A stretch of 64,000 nucleotides of DNA from Vibrio sp. CB1-14 (GCF_040412085.2 NZ_CP115920.1:992001-1056000); one strand, 5' to 3'. Shown: positions 17,068-27,797, counted from the first letter of the stretch. Numbers and translations are program-made. The notes: generated from the letters alone by a model not told the origin.

Positions 17068-18768
17068 GTGGATAAACCTTGGCTTTCTCGATACCCAAGC
17101 GATGTGCCTGAGCAAATCAATCCTGATCAGTACCTCTCTCTAGTCGAAATGTTCGAACAATCGATTCACAAATATGCAGACCAACCTGCGTTCGTGAATA
17201 TGGGTTCGGTAATGACATTCCGCAAACTGGAAGAGCGTAGCCGAGCGTTTGCAGCGTATCTGCAAAATGAGCTAAAACTGCAAAAAGGCGATCGCGTTGC
17301 GATCATGATGCCAAACCTGCTGCAATACCCAATCGCGCTATTTGGTGTGTTACGTGCTGGCCTTATCGCCGTGAATGTGAACCCTCTTTACACGCCGCGT
17401 GAGCTTGAGCACCAATTGAATGATGCCGATGCGAAAGCCATCGTTATTGTTTCAAACTTTGCCAATACGCTTGAGCAAGTCGTTGATAAAACGCCGATCA
17501 AGCACGTAGTACTGACAAGCCTTGGTCAGATGCTGCCGACCGCGAAGGGTACGATTGTTGATTTCGTGGTTAAGTACGTAAAAGGCATGGTACCTAAGTA
17601 TGATTTGCCAGGAGCGATTTCATTTAAGAAAGCGCTTAGTAAAGGTCGTCGTTTGCAATACGTGAAGCCGTTTATGACGGGTGACGATATTGCCTTCTTG
17701 CAATACACAGGTGGTACCACAGGTGTTGCAAAAGGGGCGATTCTGACACACCGAAACATGATTGCTAACGTGATGCAGGCGAAAGGCATGTACGCGCCAG
17801 TGTTGAATGAGGGGCGTGAGCTAGTAGTCACAGCACTGCCGCTATACCACGTGTTCGCACTGACGGTGAACTGCTTACTGTTTGTCGAGATGGGCGGACA
17901 AAACCTGCTTATCACCAACCCGCGTGATATTCCAGGCTTCATCAAGGAGCTGCAAAAATACCCATTTACTGCGATTACGGGTGTAAACACCCTGTTTAAT
18001 GCGTTGATTAATAATGAAGATTTCCATGAGCTGGATTTCCGTGGTCTTCGTTTATCAGTGGGTGGTGGTATGGCAGTCCAGCGAGCGGTTGCAGAGCAGT
18101 GGAAAAAGACCACAGGCTGCTTCCTACTGGAAGGTTATGGTCTCACCGAGTGTTCACCATTGGTTGCAGCATACCCGCACGATTTAACGGAATACAATGG
18201 CTCTATTGGCCTACCGGTACCATCAACAGAAGTGCGCATTGTCGATGAAGACGGCAACCCAGTGGAGGGTGACGGTAAAGGTGAGCTGCAAGTTCGTGGC
18301 CCGCAAGTCATGCAAGGCTACTGGCAGCGTGCTGAAGCGACAAAAGAAGTGATCAATCAAGAGGGTTGGTTGTCGACAGGCGATATCGTTGAGTTTGATA
18401 ACGATGGCTTCTTGCACATTGTTGACCGTAAGAAAGACATGATTTTGGTTTCAGGCTTTAACGTCTATCCAAATGAAATCGAAGATGTCGTGGCGCTTAA
18501 CGACAAGGTACTTGAAGTGGCGGCTATCGGTGAAGCTAACGAGGCCTCTGGAGAGCTCGTTAAGATCTTCGTGGTCAAGAAGGATAACTCTTTAACCAAA
18601 GAAGAGATCATCGAACACTGTCGTCAGCATCTAACGGGTTATAAGATCCCGAAACGTGTTGAATTTAGAGAGGATCTACCCAAGACTAATGTCGGTAAGA
18701 TTCTACGCCGCGTATTACGCGAAGAAAACGACGCAAAACTGCTCAAGACCTCAGAGAAGACAGTTTAA
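17068..18768 (+). CDS. fadD: Long-chain fatty acid--CoA ligase
   Basis: An adenylate-forming enzyme of 566 residues with the AMP-binding P-loop ([13 protein letters not shown]), [11 protein letters not shown] and the C-terminal [23 protein letters not shown] region. It activates imported fatty acids to acyl-CoA at the inner membrane. GTG at 17068 is the start: AAGGAG lies 7 bases upstream and the product begins [14 protein letters not shown], like E. coli FadD. It is followed by rnd, the same neighbour as in E. coli. Confidence 0.96.
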   Translation: MDKPWLSRYPSDVPEQINPDQYLSLVEMFEQSIHKYADQPAFVNMGSVMTFRKLEERSRAFAAYLQNELKLQKGDRVAIMMPNLLQYPIALFGVLRAGLIAVNVNPLYTPRELEHQLNDADAKAIVIVSNFANTLEQVVDKTPIKHVVLTSLGQMLPTAKGTIVDFVVKYVKGMVPKYDLPGAISFKKALSKGRRLQYVKPFMTGDDIAFLQYTGGTTGVAKGAILTHRNMIANVMQAKGMYAPVLNEGRELVVTALPLYHVFALTVNCLLFVEMGGQNLLITNPRDIPGFIKELQKYPFTAITGVNTLFNALINNEDFHELDFRGLRLSVGGGMAVQRAVAEQWKKTTGCFLLEGYGLTECSPLVAAYPHDLTEYNGSIGLPVPSTEVRIVDEDGNPVEGDGKGELQVRGPQVMQGYWQRAEATKEVINQEGWLSTGDIVEFDNDGFLHIVDRKKDMILVSGFNVYPNEIEDVVALNDKVLEVAAIGEANEASGELVKIFVVKKDNSLTKEEIIEHCRQHLTGYKIPKRVEFREDLPKTNVGKILRRVLREENDAKLLKTSEKTV

Positions 18769-18794
18769 GTTAACGTTTGATTACAATCAGTGCT

Positions 18795-18825
18795 AAAATG
18801 CCAGCCCGCAAAGCTGGCATTTTTT
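18795..18825 (+). terminator. Terminator after fadD
   Basis: Stem AAAATGCCAGC...GCTGGCATTTTT with T-run lies 26 bases after the fadD stop and ends 15 bases before rnd. Confidence 0.85.
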
Positions 18826-18840
18826 ATGAAGAGAGATTGA

Positions 18841-19962
18841 GTGGAATACCAAATAGTAACAGAGTTTGCCGAGCTAGAGTCGGTATGCAGCAAGGCTCGT
18901 GAATCCGATGTCGTGATGTTGGACACCGAGTTCGTGCGCATTCGTACTTATTACCCAAAGCTGGGTTTGATTCAGCTTTATGATGGTGACCAGCTGTCTC
19001 TTATCGACCCACTCACAATCAGTGACTTCACTCCGTTCATTGAGCTTCTTAAAGACACTTCAGTATTGAAGGTGCTGCACGCGTGTGGTGAAGACCTTGA
19101 AGTGTTTGCTAACAGTTTCAACTGCATGCCTTACCCTATGGTGGATACGCAGATCATGGCCGCATTCTTGGGGTATGGTCTGTCGACAGGCTTCGCTGCC
19201 TTAGTACAAGAGTACCTTGATGTAGAGCTTGATAAGAGTGAGTCTCGTGCTGACTGGGTTGCGCGTCCACTCACCGATAAGCAGCTCGACTATGCGGCGG
19301 CCGATGTTTACTATCTATGGCCACTCTACTTTAAGTTGTTTGCAAAAGTGGAAGCTAAGCAATGGTGGGAAGCGGCGCAGCAAGAATCTGAACTGTTGAT
19401 GCAAAAGCGCGGCAGAACGCCTAACCCTGAGAATGCCTACCTAGATATTAAAGGGGCATGGCAGCTTAAGCGTAAGCAGCTTGCTGTACTAAAGCCGCTG
19501 GCGACTTGGCGCTTGAATGAAGCGATAAAGCGTGACTTGGCCTTGAACTTTATCATCAAAGAGCAAGAGCTGTGGACGGTTGCCCGTCATGGCTTAAAAA
19601 AGCCAAAGCAGATGGAACAAGAGGGTATCGACCCAAGAGCGATCCGCCGTCACGGTGAGCGTATCGCAGCCATCGTTAAACATGCACAGCAAACACCTGA
19701 AGAAGATTTCCCAGAGAAAATCGAACGTCTCATGGACTTCCCTGGCTACAAACAAGTCTTTAAAACACTGAAAGATGAAGTGAAAAAGGCCGCCCAGCAC
19801 AGCGGTTTAGCGACTGAGTTTTTAGCGTCTAAAAAGCAGCTAAATCAGTATTTATCTTGGGTGTGGAAGCATCAGCGCGATCCTGCCAAGCTGCCGGATG
19901 TGATGCAAGGTTGGCGATTGGAGTTGTTTGGTCGTCAGCTTGACCAGGTGATGGACGTTTAA
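18841..19962 (+). CDS. rnd: Ribonuclease D
   Basis: A 373-residue 3'-5' exonuclease that trims tRNA and other small RNAs. Exo motifs of the DEDD family are visible (VMLDTEFVRIRTYYP, HACGEDLE, DYAAADVYYL), followed by HRDC domains. The GTG start follows GAGAGA and gives MEYQIVTEFAELES, aligned with the E. coli start. Length matches E. coli (375). Confidence 0.96.
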   Translation: MEYQIVTEFAELESVCSKARESDVVMLDTEFVRIRTYYPKLGLIQLYDGDQLSLIDPLTISDFTPFIELLKDTSVLKVLHACGEDLEVFANSFNCMPYPMVDTQIMAAFLGYGLSTGFAALVQEYLDVELDKSESRADWVARPLTDKQLDYAAADVYYLWPLYFKLFAKVEAKQWWEAAQQESELLMQKRGRTPNPENAYLDIKGAWQLKRKQLAVLKPLATWRLNEAIKRDLALNFIIKEQELWTVARHGLKKPKQMEQEGIDPRAIRRHGERIAAIVKHAQQTPEEDFPEKIERLMDFPGYKQVFKTLKDEVKKAAQHSGLATEFLASKKQLNQYLSWVWKHQRDPAKLPDVMQGWRLELFGRQLDQVMDV

Positions 19963-19999
19963 TCACCACGGACACAAGTTTAAAGCGCTAGTGATAACA

Positions 20000-20025
20000 A
20001 AAGGCTCGCAACTGCGAGCCTTTTT
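20000..20025. terminator. Terminator between rnd and minE
   Basis: A short perfect stem AAAGGCTCGCA/TGCGAGCCTTT with flanking A and T serves the convergent genes. Confidence 0.85.
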
Positions 20026-20030
20026 AATGT

Positions 20031-20294
20031 TTATTTGTCGTCTTCTGGAAGCTGCACGTTGAGCTCTAGAACCGAAATGTCATCGTCTTTGTGTTCGAAC
20101 GACAGATCCACCATAGACGGATCAACGTCGACGTACTTAGCGATCACTTTAAGGATGTCTTCTTTTAGTTGTGGCAAGTAAGACGGAGAAGGTGAGCCTT
20201 CACTGCGTCTCTCTGCAACAATGATTTGCAAACGTTCTTTCGCTAGGTTTGCTGAGGTCTTCTTCTGTGGGCGGAAAAACTCAAGTAAAGACAT
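20031..20294 (-). CDS. minE: Cell division topological specificity factor MinE
   Basis: This 87-residue protein has an N-terminal membrane/MinD-binding segment ([29 protein letters not shown]) and a C-terminal dimerisation domain. It stimulates MinD ATPase and drives the pole-to-pole oscillation that keeps the Z-ring at midcell. It is the last gene of minCDE, 3 bases after minD. Confidence 0.97.
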   Translation of the reverse strand: MSLLEFFRPQKKTSANLAKERLQIIVAERRSEGSPSPSYLPQLKEDILKVIAKYVDVDPSMVDLSFEHKDDDISVLELNVQLPEDDK

Positions 20295-20297
20295 AGC

Positions 20298-21110
20298 TTA
20301 CCCCCCGAATAGACGTTTGAAGATACCTTTCTTCTGCTCTGTTAAGAAGCGGAAGTCGACTTGCTCACCTAGTAGACGGTCAACGGTGTCTGAGTACGCC
20401 ATACCGGCATCAGACTCATCATCAAATATGACTGGCACGCCTTTGTTTGAGGCATTCAGTACTGCTTGGCTCTCTGGAATCACGCCAAGCAGTGAAATAT
20501 GAAGGATCTCTTCCACATCTTCAACCGACAGCATTTCGCCTTGTGTTACCCGAGCAGGGTTGTAGCGAGTCAGTAGCAGATGTTGCTTAACCGGCTCTTT
20601 GCCTTTTTCTGCGCGGCGCGACTTAGAATCAAGAATACCAAGAATGCGGTCTGAATCGCGAACCGAAGATACTTCTGGGTTAGTAGTTACAATCGCTTCA
20701 TCAGCGAAGTACAGCGCCATTAGAGCGCCTTGTTCAATACCCGCAGGTGAATCACAAATCACGAAGTCGAAACCCATTTCATCTAGGTCGTCTAGCACGC
20801 GGCGCACGCCTTCTTTGGTCAGAGCGTCTTTGTCACGAGTTTGTGAGGCAGGCAGAATGAAGAGGTTGTCAGTGCGCTTATCTTTAATCAGTGCTTGGTT
20901 TAGCGTTGCTTCGCCATTGATGACGTTAACAAAGTCATACACCACACGACGCTCACAACCCATGATTAGGTCGAGGTTACGTAAACCGATGTCGAAGTCG
21001 ATCACAGCGGTTTTTTTACCTTTGAGCGCAAGACCCGATGCGATAGCCGCGCTCGAAGTTGTCTTACCTACGCCGCCTTTACCCGACGTTACCACAATAA
21101 TGCGTGCCAT
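20298..21110 (-). CDS. minD: Septum site-determining ATPase MinD
   Basis: A 270-residue ParA/MinD ATPase with deviant Walker A GKGGVGKTT (residues 10-18), Walker B FVICDSPAG and a C-terminal amphipathic membrane-targeting tail (KKGIFKRLFGG). It recruits MinC to the membrane and is displaced by MinE. Confidence 0.98.
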   Translation of the reverse strand: MARIIVVTSGKGGVGKTTSSAAIASGLALKGKKTAVIDFDIGLRNLDLIMGCERRVVYDFVNVINGEATLNQALIKDKRTDNLFILPASQTRDKDALTKEGVRRVLDDLDEMGFDFVICDSPAGIEQGALMALYFADEAIVTTNPEVSSVRDSDRILGILDSKSRRAEKGKEPVKQHLLLTRYNPARVTQGEMLSVEDVEEILHISLLGVIPESQAVLNASNKGVPVIFDDESDAGMAYSDTVDRLLGEQVDFRFLTEQKKGIFKRLFGG

Positions 21111-21130
21111 TTATTGTTTTCCTTAAAATT

Positions 21131-21793
21131 CTAAATCGTTAGGATCTCGAAATCGAGTTGGTCGTCGGTCATACCGAACAGCACCTTTTTACCCCAATAT
21201 TCACGTTCAATCTGATCGCTGAGCCAGTAGTTCCCTGCTATGGAGACGAGCTCAGCTTGTAGGTCGTTGCAGAGAATTTTTGCATCGCGTGAGCCACTCG
21301 CCCCGGCGATTGCTCTGCCTCTAAGTGTGCCATGGATGTGAATGGTGCCGTCAGCAATGACTTCGGCGCCCGCACTCACATGGCTTAATATGACAAGGTC
21401 ACTGTTTTTGGCATAGATCTGTTGACCGGAGCGCACTGGGGTACGAACGATTTTGGTCGGTTCCATTTTAGCAGGCGCTTGAGAGGGCGCTTTACTCGCT
21501 GTCATCACTGCAAAACCTGCCTCTGAAGCAAGGTTTTGAATGCGTTTGTCCTGACAGCCTGTGATGCCCACAGCAATCATACCTATCTCTTCGATACCCA
21601 GTTTGAGGTCGATGAAACTAAGGTCACCCTCGACTTTGCTCACATTGATCACCACAGGTGCTGAGGCGAAAAAGGTGGGGGCTTGAGAGACTTTTTGTTG
21701 TAAAAATTGAACTGCGTTGGAAACATCGTTGTCAGAAAGATGCAACACCGATAAGGTGAAACTACTGCCTTTCAGATCTGGGGATTGAGACAT
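21131..21793 (-). CDS. minC: Septum site-determining protein MinC
   Basis: A 220-residue inhibitor of FtsZ assembly. The C-terminal beta-helical domain is clear ([32 protein letters not shown]). It is the first gene of minCDE and is divergent from ycgL. Confidence 0.95.
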   Translation of the reverse strand: MSQSPDLKGSSFTLSVLHLSDNDVSNAVQFLQQKVSQAPTFFASAPVVINVSKVEGDLSFIDLKLGIEEIGMIAVGITGCQDKRIQNLASEAGFAVMTASKAPSQAPAKMEPTKIVRTPVRSGQQIYAKNSDLVILSHVSAGAEVIADGTIHIHGTLRGRAIAGASGSRDAKILCNDLQAELVSIAGNYWLSDQIEREYWGKKVLFGMTDDQLDFEILTI

Positions 21794-22008
21794 TGATGAT
21801 CAAATCCTTGTGCCATTGACATTGCTTTTGATTAGGTTTGCCAATGTAACCGTATCTAGAGGTCACTTGGGAATATTCATGTTATATTTCAACACTAGAT
21901 ACAGCAAGCTATCTTGCTCCTAAATGGATAATTAACTCTCAATTTTCCATAAACTAACTCAATTATTTCTTCGACTTGAGAAGATAGGCAACCACAAGAG
22001 ATACAACC

Positions 22009-22284
22009 ATGCTTTGTTCAATCTATAAAAGCACTAAAAAAGACGGGGCATACCTGTACATTGCTAAGAAAGACGACTTTACTCCAGTACCAGATGCGCT
22101 CATGGAGATGTTTGGTCGACCACAGTTTGTGATGGTCGTGAACCTAGCGGGTCGCACGTTGGCCGTGGTGGACGTGGAGAAAGTGAAAGCCTCAATTAAC
22201 GAGGAGGGCTTTTTCTTACAATTGCCACCACCGCCAGAAAACTTGCTAGATAAATATAAAGAGCAGAAAGCTCAGCAAAAATAA
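22009..22284 (+). CDS. ycgL: YcgL-family protein
   Basis: A 91-residue protein of the YcgL family ([42 protein letters not shown]). It adjoins the min operon as in E. coli. Its function is unknown; it is small, cytoplasmic and without cysteine motifs of note. Confidence 0.93.
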   Translation: MLCSIYKSTKKDGAYLYIAKKDDFTPVPDALMEMFGRPQFVMVVNLAGRTLAVVDVEKVKASINEEGFFLQLPPPPENLLDKYKEQKAQQK

Positions 22285-22308
22285 TCCGAATGCTCAGGGG
22301 AGGGCACG

Positions 22309-23286
22309 GTGAAAACGATATTGTCAGTGATACTAGGAGCAAGCCTAGCCACAAGCGCAGCCGCGCAACAAAAGGAATCCTTCGAGGAGTATGTCGCAGG
22401 CCTCAAGCAAGAAGCACGTGCCAAAGGGATTTCCGAGCAAATTTTAACAGAAGCCTTTGCTGGGGTTGAATACAAACCCAGAGCGGTAAAAGCCGACCGC
22501 AACCAGCCCGAAAAAAAGCTCACCTTGGATGAATACATTCCAAGAGCGGTGCCAGACTGGAAAGTCAAACAAGCGAAAGAGCTGCATGATAAGCACTACG
22601 CTGAGCTAAAACGTATTGGCGATGAGTATGGTGTCCAGCCGCGCTTTATTGTGGCGCTTTGGGGTGTGGAAAGTAACTTTGGCCGCTTCACGGGGAATTA
22701 TCGCGTCATCGATGCACTGTCTACCATGGCTTACGAGGGACGGCGCGAAGCGTTCTTTCGCAGTGAAGCTCTTGCCGCTTTGACTATTCTAGAGCAAGGC
22801 CATATTGCACCAGAGGACATGAAAGGGTCTTGGGCTGGGGCGATGGGTCAAAGTCAGTTTATGCCAAGTTCTTTCTTGAACTTTGCTGCCGATGGCAACG
22901 GCGATGGTAAGAAGGACATTTGGGACTCGGAAGCAGACGTATTTGCTTCGACTGCGAACTATCTTGCGCAATCTGGCTGGGATGATAAATACACTTGGGG
23001 TCGTCAAGTCAAAGTGCCAAAAGGTTTTTCTCCAGAGCTGCAAGGTCGTGAGTCTGAAAAAGGCAAGCTATTGCAAGAGTGGAGCAAGTTAGGTGTTACC
23101 AAATACGATGGTCGTCCGTTGCCACAATTGGATGAAGACATCAAAGCGTGGCTCATTATGCCCGATGATGAAAATGGTCGTGTTTACTTGGTATACAACA
23201 ACTACAACGTACTAATGAAGTGGAATCGTTCGTATTATTTTGCTTTAGCGGTGAGTCACTTGGCTGATCGTATTGCGATGAAGTAG
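22309..23286 (+). CDS. Lytic murein transglycosylase, MltB family
   Basis: A 325-residue periplasmic protein with a cleavable signal peptide (ILSVILGASLATSAAA, then QQ) and no lipobox. The MltB-type domain shows GVESNFG (catalytic Glu121), GAMGQSQFMPSSF and ADGNGDGKKDIWDSEADVFASTANYL. It cleaves peptidoglycan glycan strands to 1,6-anhydro products. No C-terminal peptidoglycan-binding domain is present. The GTG start follows GGGGAGG. ycgL ends 24 bases upstream, so the two may be co-transcribed. Confidence 0.9.
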   Translation: MKTILSVILGASLATSAAAQQKESFEEYVAGLKQEARAKGISEQILTEAFAGVEYKPRAVKADRNQPEKKLTLDEYIPRAVPDWKVKQAKELHDKHYAELKRIGDEYGVQPRFIVALWGVESNFGRFTGNYRVIDALSTMAYEGRREAFFRSEALAALTILEQGHIAPEDMKGSWAGAMGQSQFMPSSFLNFAADGNGDGKKDIWDSEADVFASTANYLAQSGWDDKYTWGRQVKVPKGFSPELQGRESEKGKLLQEWSKLGVTKYDGRPLPQLDEDIKAWLIMPDDENGRVYLVYNNYNVLMKWNRSYYFALAVSHLADRIAMK

Positions 23287-23341
23287 TTGTGGTTGAAGGC
23301 GTTCTTTAAGTGTTAGCGCCGACACCATAATCAACAGAAAA

Positions 23342-23380
23342 GGGCTCAACGTACTCAGGCCGCGTACGTTGAGCCCTTTA
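23342..23380. terminator. Hairpin between transglycosylase and HPr-paralogue genes
   Basis: A perfect 13-bp stem GGGCTCAACGTAC/GTACGTTGAGCCC followed by TTTAATT lies between the convergent genes. Confidence 0.75.
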
Positions 23381-23386
23381 ATTATC

Positions 23387-23638
23387 TTAGCCAGTCACTT
23401 TTTCCAAGAAACTCGCCAACTCATCCACTGCCTGCTTATTGGCAGATTGAACCGTGACTTCAGTGCCTTTAACTAACTGCAGTGTTTGCAGTTTAAATAA
23501 GTTTTTGGCAGTGGCGGTTTTCCCTTTTGATACTATTTCGACATCTTCAGCGTACTGCTTCGCTTGTTTAACAAACTGTGCTGCAGGTCTGGTGTGTAGG
23601 CCACTTTCCGCTGTAATTACGGCATTTTTCTTATACAT
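23387..23638 (-). CDS. HPr-like phosphocarrier (paralogue of ptsH)
   Basis: An 83-residue HPr with phospho-acceptor His15 ([12 protein letters not shown]) and a core close to the canonical ptsH at 44902-45159. Position 46, Ser in the canonical protein, is Asn here (TAKNLFKL). It stands alone, not beside other PTS genes, so its partner is unknown; it could take phosphate from Enzyme I and serve a separate branch. It is too close to HPr to be called NPr with confidence. Confidence 0.9.
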   Translation of the reverse strand: MYKKNAVITAESGLHTRPAAQFVKQAKQYAEDVEIVSKGKTATAKNLFKLQTLQLVKGTEVTVQSANKQAVDELASFLEKVTG

Positions 23639-23854
23639 AGCGTTGTCCCCTCGTTAGTCGACGAATATCTCTGACTCTGTTTGTACCTAACGTGAGGTAC
23701 GAATACTGTGACAAAGAGGCAAAGTTACTAATACAAGAGCAAAGTGTAGGGAAAAATGAGAGGGAGTTAACGTTATATGATTGATTTTTAGAGGGAAATG
23801 TCGTGCAACAAGCTGGTGGTAATAGTAAGGGAGCAAGCTCCCTTACTTGATGGA

Positions 23855-24718
23855 TTACTTTTTAGCCGTGTGGAACTGCTCACAGGCAATCATGGTGTTC
23901 TCAATCAGGCTTGCTACTGTCATAGGGCCAACACCACCAGGAACCGGAGTGATGAAACTGGCGTTGTCTTTAGCTACGTCGTATTCGACATCACCAACCA
24001 AGGTGCCATTTTCTAGACGGTTGATACCCACATCGACCACCACAGCGCCTTTTTTGATCCAGTGGCCAGGAACAAAATTTGGTTTACCAACCGCGACTAC
24101 CACCACGTCCGCTTGACGCACATGACTCTCTAAGTCTTTAGTGAATCGGTGACAGGTTGTTGTTGTACAACCAGCTAGCAGCAGTTCTAGCGTCATTGGA
24201 CGACCAACAATATTAGATGCACCCACAATCACCGCGTGCTTACCACGAAGTTGAATGTTGTATCGGTCAAGGAGAGTGATAATACCTTTTGGCGTGCACG
24301 AGCGTAGCTTAGGAATGCGCTGTGCTAGACGGCCTACGTTGTACGGGTGGAAGCCATCGACATCTTTTTCTGGGATGATGCGCTCAAGAACGTGAGTCGT
24401 ATCGATACCCGCAGGAAGCGGCAGTTGTACCAAGATACCATCAACTTCTGGGTCATTGTTTAGCTCGTCAACTAGGCTCAATAGCTCTTCTTCGGTTGCG
24501 CTAGCTGGTAAGTCGTAAGACTTAGAAACAAAGCCTACTTCTTCACACGCGCGGCGTTTGCTACCCACATAAACCTGCGAGGCTGGGTCTTCACCCACTA
24601 AAACAACTGCTAACCCCGGCGCTCGAAGTCCTGCGTCCGTTCTCGCTTTAACACGAGCGGCCACTTCTGAGCGTACAGTTTGAGAAATGAGTTTCCCATC
24701 AATGTTTTGAGCAGACAT
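23855..24718 (-). CDS. folD: Methylenetetrahydrofolate dehydrogenase / methenyltetrahydrofolate cyclohydrolase
   Basis: This 287-residue bifunctional enzyme interconverts methylene-, methenyl- and formyl-THF with NADP. Motifs include [13 protein letters not shown] (catalytic Lys), [20 protein letters not shown] and [13 protein letters not shown] start at ATG 24718, with AAGGA about 5 bases upstream; the open frame reaches 24868, but the extra 50 residues are not family-like. Confidence 0.97.
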   Translation of the reverse strand: MSAQNIDGKLISQTVRSEVAARVKARTDAGLRAPGLAVVLVGEDPASQVYVGSKRRACEEVGFVSKSYDLPASATEEELLSLVDELNNDPEVDGILVQLPLPAGIDTTHVLERIIPEKDVDGFHPYNVGRLAQRIPKLRSCTPKGIITLLDRYNIQLRGKHAVIVGASNIVGRPMTLELLLAGCTTTTCHRFTKDLESHVRQADVVVVAVGKPNFVPGHWIKKGAVVVDVGINRLENGTLVGDVEYDVAKDNASFITPVPGGVGPMTVASLIENTMIACEQFHTAKK

Positions 24719-24923
24719 AATTTTCCTTGAGAAAGTTAATTGACTGTTATTTTTGTGTGCATTGTCCCAGAAAACTATTTCAAAAGCTACAACGCAAACG
24801 TTTGCATCGGTGTGTTTTTCGTCTTTTGCTGATATGTTGACTTTTTTTTGGGCGTTTAAACCGCTCAAAGTAATAAAGCCATTGATTTACCTCTCCTAAC
24901 TCGTATAATCCTTTCCCTATAGC

Positions 24924-25000
24924 GCGCCCTTAGCTCAGCTGGATAGAGCACGTCCCTTCTAAGGATGTGGTCGTAGGTTCGAATCCTACAGGGCGTGCCA
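24924..25000 (+). tRNA. tRNA-Arg (UCU)
   Basis: A 77-base cloverleaf with a 7-bp acceptor stem (GCGCCCT with AGGGCGT), D-loop AGCTCAGCTGGATAGAGC, anticodon loop CTTCTAA (TCT), T-arm GGTTCGAATCC and encoded CCA. Confidence 0.97.
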
Positions 25001-25120
25001 TTCTTTCCCTTCTCTTATACTTTCCGTATATTTATTCTTAGGCTTTAAATTAACATAGTGCTTGCTGCTGTGGATTTCGTGTATCTGTCGGTTTTTCCTA
25101 GATGTTACTTTACGCTCAAA

Positions 25121-25159
25121 CAAAAAAAAGAGCGGCAAGCTGTAAGCTCACCACTCTTA
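25121..25159 (-). terminator. Terminator after the lipoprotein gene
   Basis: On the minus strand an imperfect stem (AAGAG-GG...CC-CTCTT plus inner GCT/AGC) is followed by eight T, 18 bases after the stop. Confidence 0.7.
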
Positions 25160-25176
25160 TTCAATACCGTTTAAGT

Positions 25177-26223
25177 CTAAAAGTCTGGCTCTTGTGAGTA
25201 GAAGACTAATGAACTAAATGAGCCTACGTCTGCTGCAAAGCCTTGGTTAATATAGGCGTCTGATTGAGAAAATACTTTAACCATCGTTGTAAAGCCATCG
25301 GTTGCTGTGATGTGGAGTTGGTGGATGTATTCTGTCCCTTCTTCCTCAAGAGCAAGCAATAACACACCTTCATCATCGACCATCCACTCACCAGCAATAT
25401 CTACAACGTCGTCTTTATCGCGAATTTCAAAATCGAACCAACCCAGTCTGCTGGCGCTATCCGTGTCTGTGAATACAAAGCGCTCGTAGTCGCCATCGCC
25501 GTCACCGCTGTATACATCATTTGCTTTGATGAGACGAGCTTCATCGAATTTCGCGTATCGTCCGCCTAGCGTCACACGGCACTCAGTGTCTAACAGCGTT
25601 TCTAGTTCCGTTTTGGTGACGGCATACTCTTGCGTTAGATTAGTTTCAAACTCAGGGTTATCTCGTTGCGTGCATTGCGTAGGTGTAAAGTCCTTGCCAA
25701 ACAAAGAGCTGTAATACTCGGTTTCGTATTGTCCAGTATCGTCGTTGTAGTAGTAATCGTAAATGAGCGCTGATACGGTTTTTGCATCTTCTTCGAGTAC
25801 TGTAATTAGGAAGTAATCATCACTATCACCCCAGTCAAAACGCGTTGCTCCGTCGACAGTAGTGGCCGTGCCTGAGTCACCACCCGCGCCAATATAATGG
25901 TACACAAATGTCCCATCACTTTGAGCTTCAAAAGAGCGAACTTGCGATTTGCTATTAACTCGGAAGTAGGTGCTGTCGTCGCTAAATGTGCTTTGGGTTG
26001 CACTCGGTGAACATGCAGCGACGGCTGCTCTGTAGTCGGCCTCAGTTGGAGCGACTGCTTCATCCACTGAGCAACTGGTGAGTGTGGTGAGTTCGAGTTG
26101 TACGCTATTACCAGAGCCAAGTGGGTCGCCACCTGATGTGTCGTCAGAGCTAGAGTTACAGCCAACCAGAAATAAAGTCATTAACGACGAAGCCAAAAGG
26201 CTTTTTTTCGAACGAATAGACAT
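25177..26223 (-). CDS. Hypothetical acidic lipoprotein
   Basis: A 348-residue protein with a lipoprotein signal (lipobox LVGC, followed by NSSSDD). The mature part is Asp/Glu/Thr/Tyr-rich with several cysteines and YYYNDDTGQYETEYYSS-type stretches, typical of secreted surface proteins. I recognise no domain. It stands alone, with its own terminator. Confidence 0.75.
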   Translation of the reverse strand: MSIRSKKSLLASSLMTLFLVGCNSSSDDTSGGDPLGSGNSVQLELTTLTSCSVDEAVAPTEADYRAAVAACSPSATQSTFSDDSTYFRVNSKSQVRSFEAQSDGTFVYHYIGAGGDSGTATTVDGATRFDWGDSDDYFLITVLEEDAKTVSALIYDYYYNDDTGQYETEYYSSLFGKDFTPTQCTQRDNPEFETNLTQEYAVTKTELETLLDTECRVTLGGRYAKFDEARLIKANDVYSGDGDGDYERFVFTDTDSASRLGWFDFEIRDKDDVVDIAGEWMVDDEGVLLLALEEEGTEYIHQLHITATDGFTTMVKVFSQSDAYINQGFAADVGSFSSLVFYSQEPDF

Positions 26224-26318
26224 GACAAATTCCTTTGTAAATGTTGTTAGTGTGATGTTTATTTGTAACCAGAAGGTTGTCAGCTAAGTTATAAAACTCT
26301 CGATAAAATACCCATCCC

Positions 26319-27498
26319 CTACACGGGGGGGTAGACGGGACTGGTCAAGAGTGTTGCTATTAAATCTGATTGTGTGTGGCTGCCCGTTTTCACAAAGATC
26401 GACTTAATGTGGTCTTTAATTGTGTGTGCAGATCGCTCCAAGATAGTGGCGATTTCGTTTCGATTATAGCCCTTAGCGATAAGCTCGCACACGGCAGTCT
26501 CGGTCTCGGTCAGGCCGAATATGGCTTGTAGAAAGTTGGAATTTACGTGTATTGGGTGTTGTCGGTCGTACAGATACACCATGGCGCCTACTTCAAACTC
26601 ATTGAATAGCGGCTGCTCTTGGTAGGGGGGAGTGTGCTCGATGCCAAATGGCACTAGCAATAGGGTTATGGGTGACTGTTTGTTGGTGAGGTGAGTCACG
26701 CGGCAGGCTTGTTTTGAGTCATCGCCGCGCTTTAGTACTTGAAAGAGGTTGGCGATATAATCTCGTTTTACCGAGATGTCTTTAATGGAAAAGCGTGCCT
26801 CAGATACGTCTAAATCACTATGTAGCTCACCAAGCTCAATGGCTTTTTGATTGACACAGATTAGCTCGCCTTTACTGTCATAAAGCAGTGCACCATGTGG
26901 GAGGTGCGCGACCAATTGCTGCAAATTTGGCTGAGTCTTTTCGAATGCCAGCAAACTGCTGATAGAGGACGAACGCTCTTTGAATATGCGGAATCAACTC
27001 GTTGAGAATCAACACATCATCGGTTGAAAAGGCCGTTACGCTCTTATCTCTATGAATACTGAGCATCGCAATCTGGTTTTGGATGCGACCAATGACAGCC
27101 GATGACACATCCAGTAGTTGATTGCCATCAAACCATTGTTCCACCAGTTTTTGGCTAGGCGTCAGGCTTTCAGTTGCCGGGCGGCCAATATCGCCGAGTA
27201 AAGTATAAAAACGACTGGGAGGCGCGGCATCAATATAGTCGTGAATATAGTTTCCTTGTTCCAAGTTCTTCTCAATGTACTCAATGATGACATCGGTTTT
27301 TGGTCCAGCAATCCAGGCACTTTCTACTGCTAGGTTATTGGTATTCTGAATGTGCAGCACGGCATCGGCTAGATTGAACTCGGTCACGAGTAACTCTAAG
27401 AAAGGTTGGAACCCCTGTTGGTGGGTGGGTGCTTGATAGAGTAGGTCAATCAAATCACTAAAACGAAACAGTGATTTCGTTTCAATGGTTTCGGTCAT
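26319..27498 (-). pseudogene. LuxR-type helix-turn-helix regulator split by a +1 frameshift
   Basis: Two overlapping frames make one protein. The N-terminal frame from ATG 27498 (MTETIETKSLFRF) covers a sensor-like domain to about IQRAFVLYQQ. The C-terminal frame continues LLAFEKTQPN and ends in a LuxR helix-turn-helix (LTETETAVCELIAKGYNRNEIA, TIKDHIKSIFVKTG). Removing one A from AAA at 26953-26955 gives QQLLAFEK and a single 392-residue frame (1180 bases is 393 codons plus one). It may be a true lesion, a reversible slip or a sequencing error. The gene would encode a one-component regulator; its targets are unknown. Confidence 0.8.
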
Positions 27499-27778
27499 CG
27501 CTATTGGTCTTTGTTTATTAGGGTTCACCCGAAAAAATAGGCGTCTTATTACAACGTCCCAACCACGAATCTTGCAGGTAACCATCTCAATTAATGGGGT
27601 GTTTACGTTCTACTATATTAAGTATGCAGTTCGGTATCGTGCTAGTTTACTGACTGGTTTCACAGTTATAGTTGTGATGATGGTTTCATAATTAGAAAAA
27701 ATGTGATCTTATGCACCCTTTCTTTGGGCGAGCGATTCGCATTTTTTGACAAAATCTCTGTTTTTTCCTTGGTGACAA

Positions 27779-27797
27779 AATGTTATAAAGTAACACT
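27779..27797 (+). promoter_or_regulatory. Zur-box-like operator upstream of the zevAB-like pair
   Basis: AATGTTATAAAGTAACACT matches 16 of 19 positions of AATGTTATAATATAACATT, the palindromic core of gammaproteobacterial Zur sites. It lies 64 bases before the first gene. It supports zinc-responsive control and a zinc role for the operon; binding is inferred. Confidence 0.6.
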
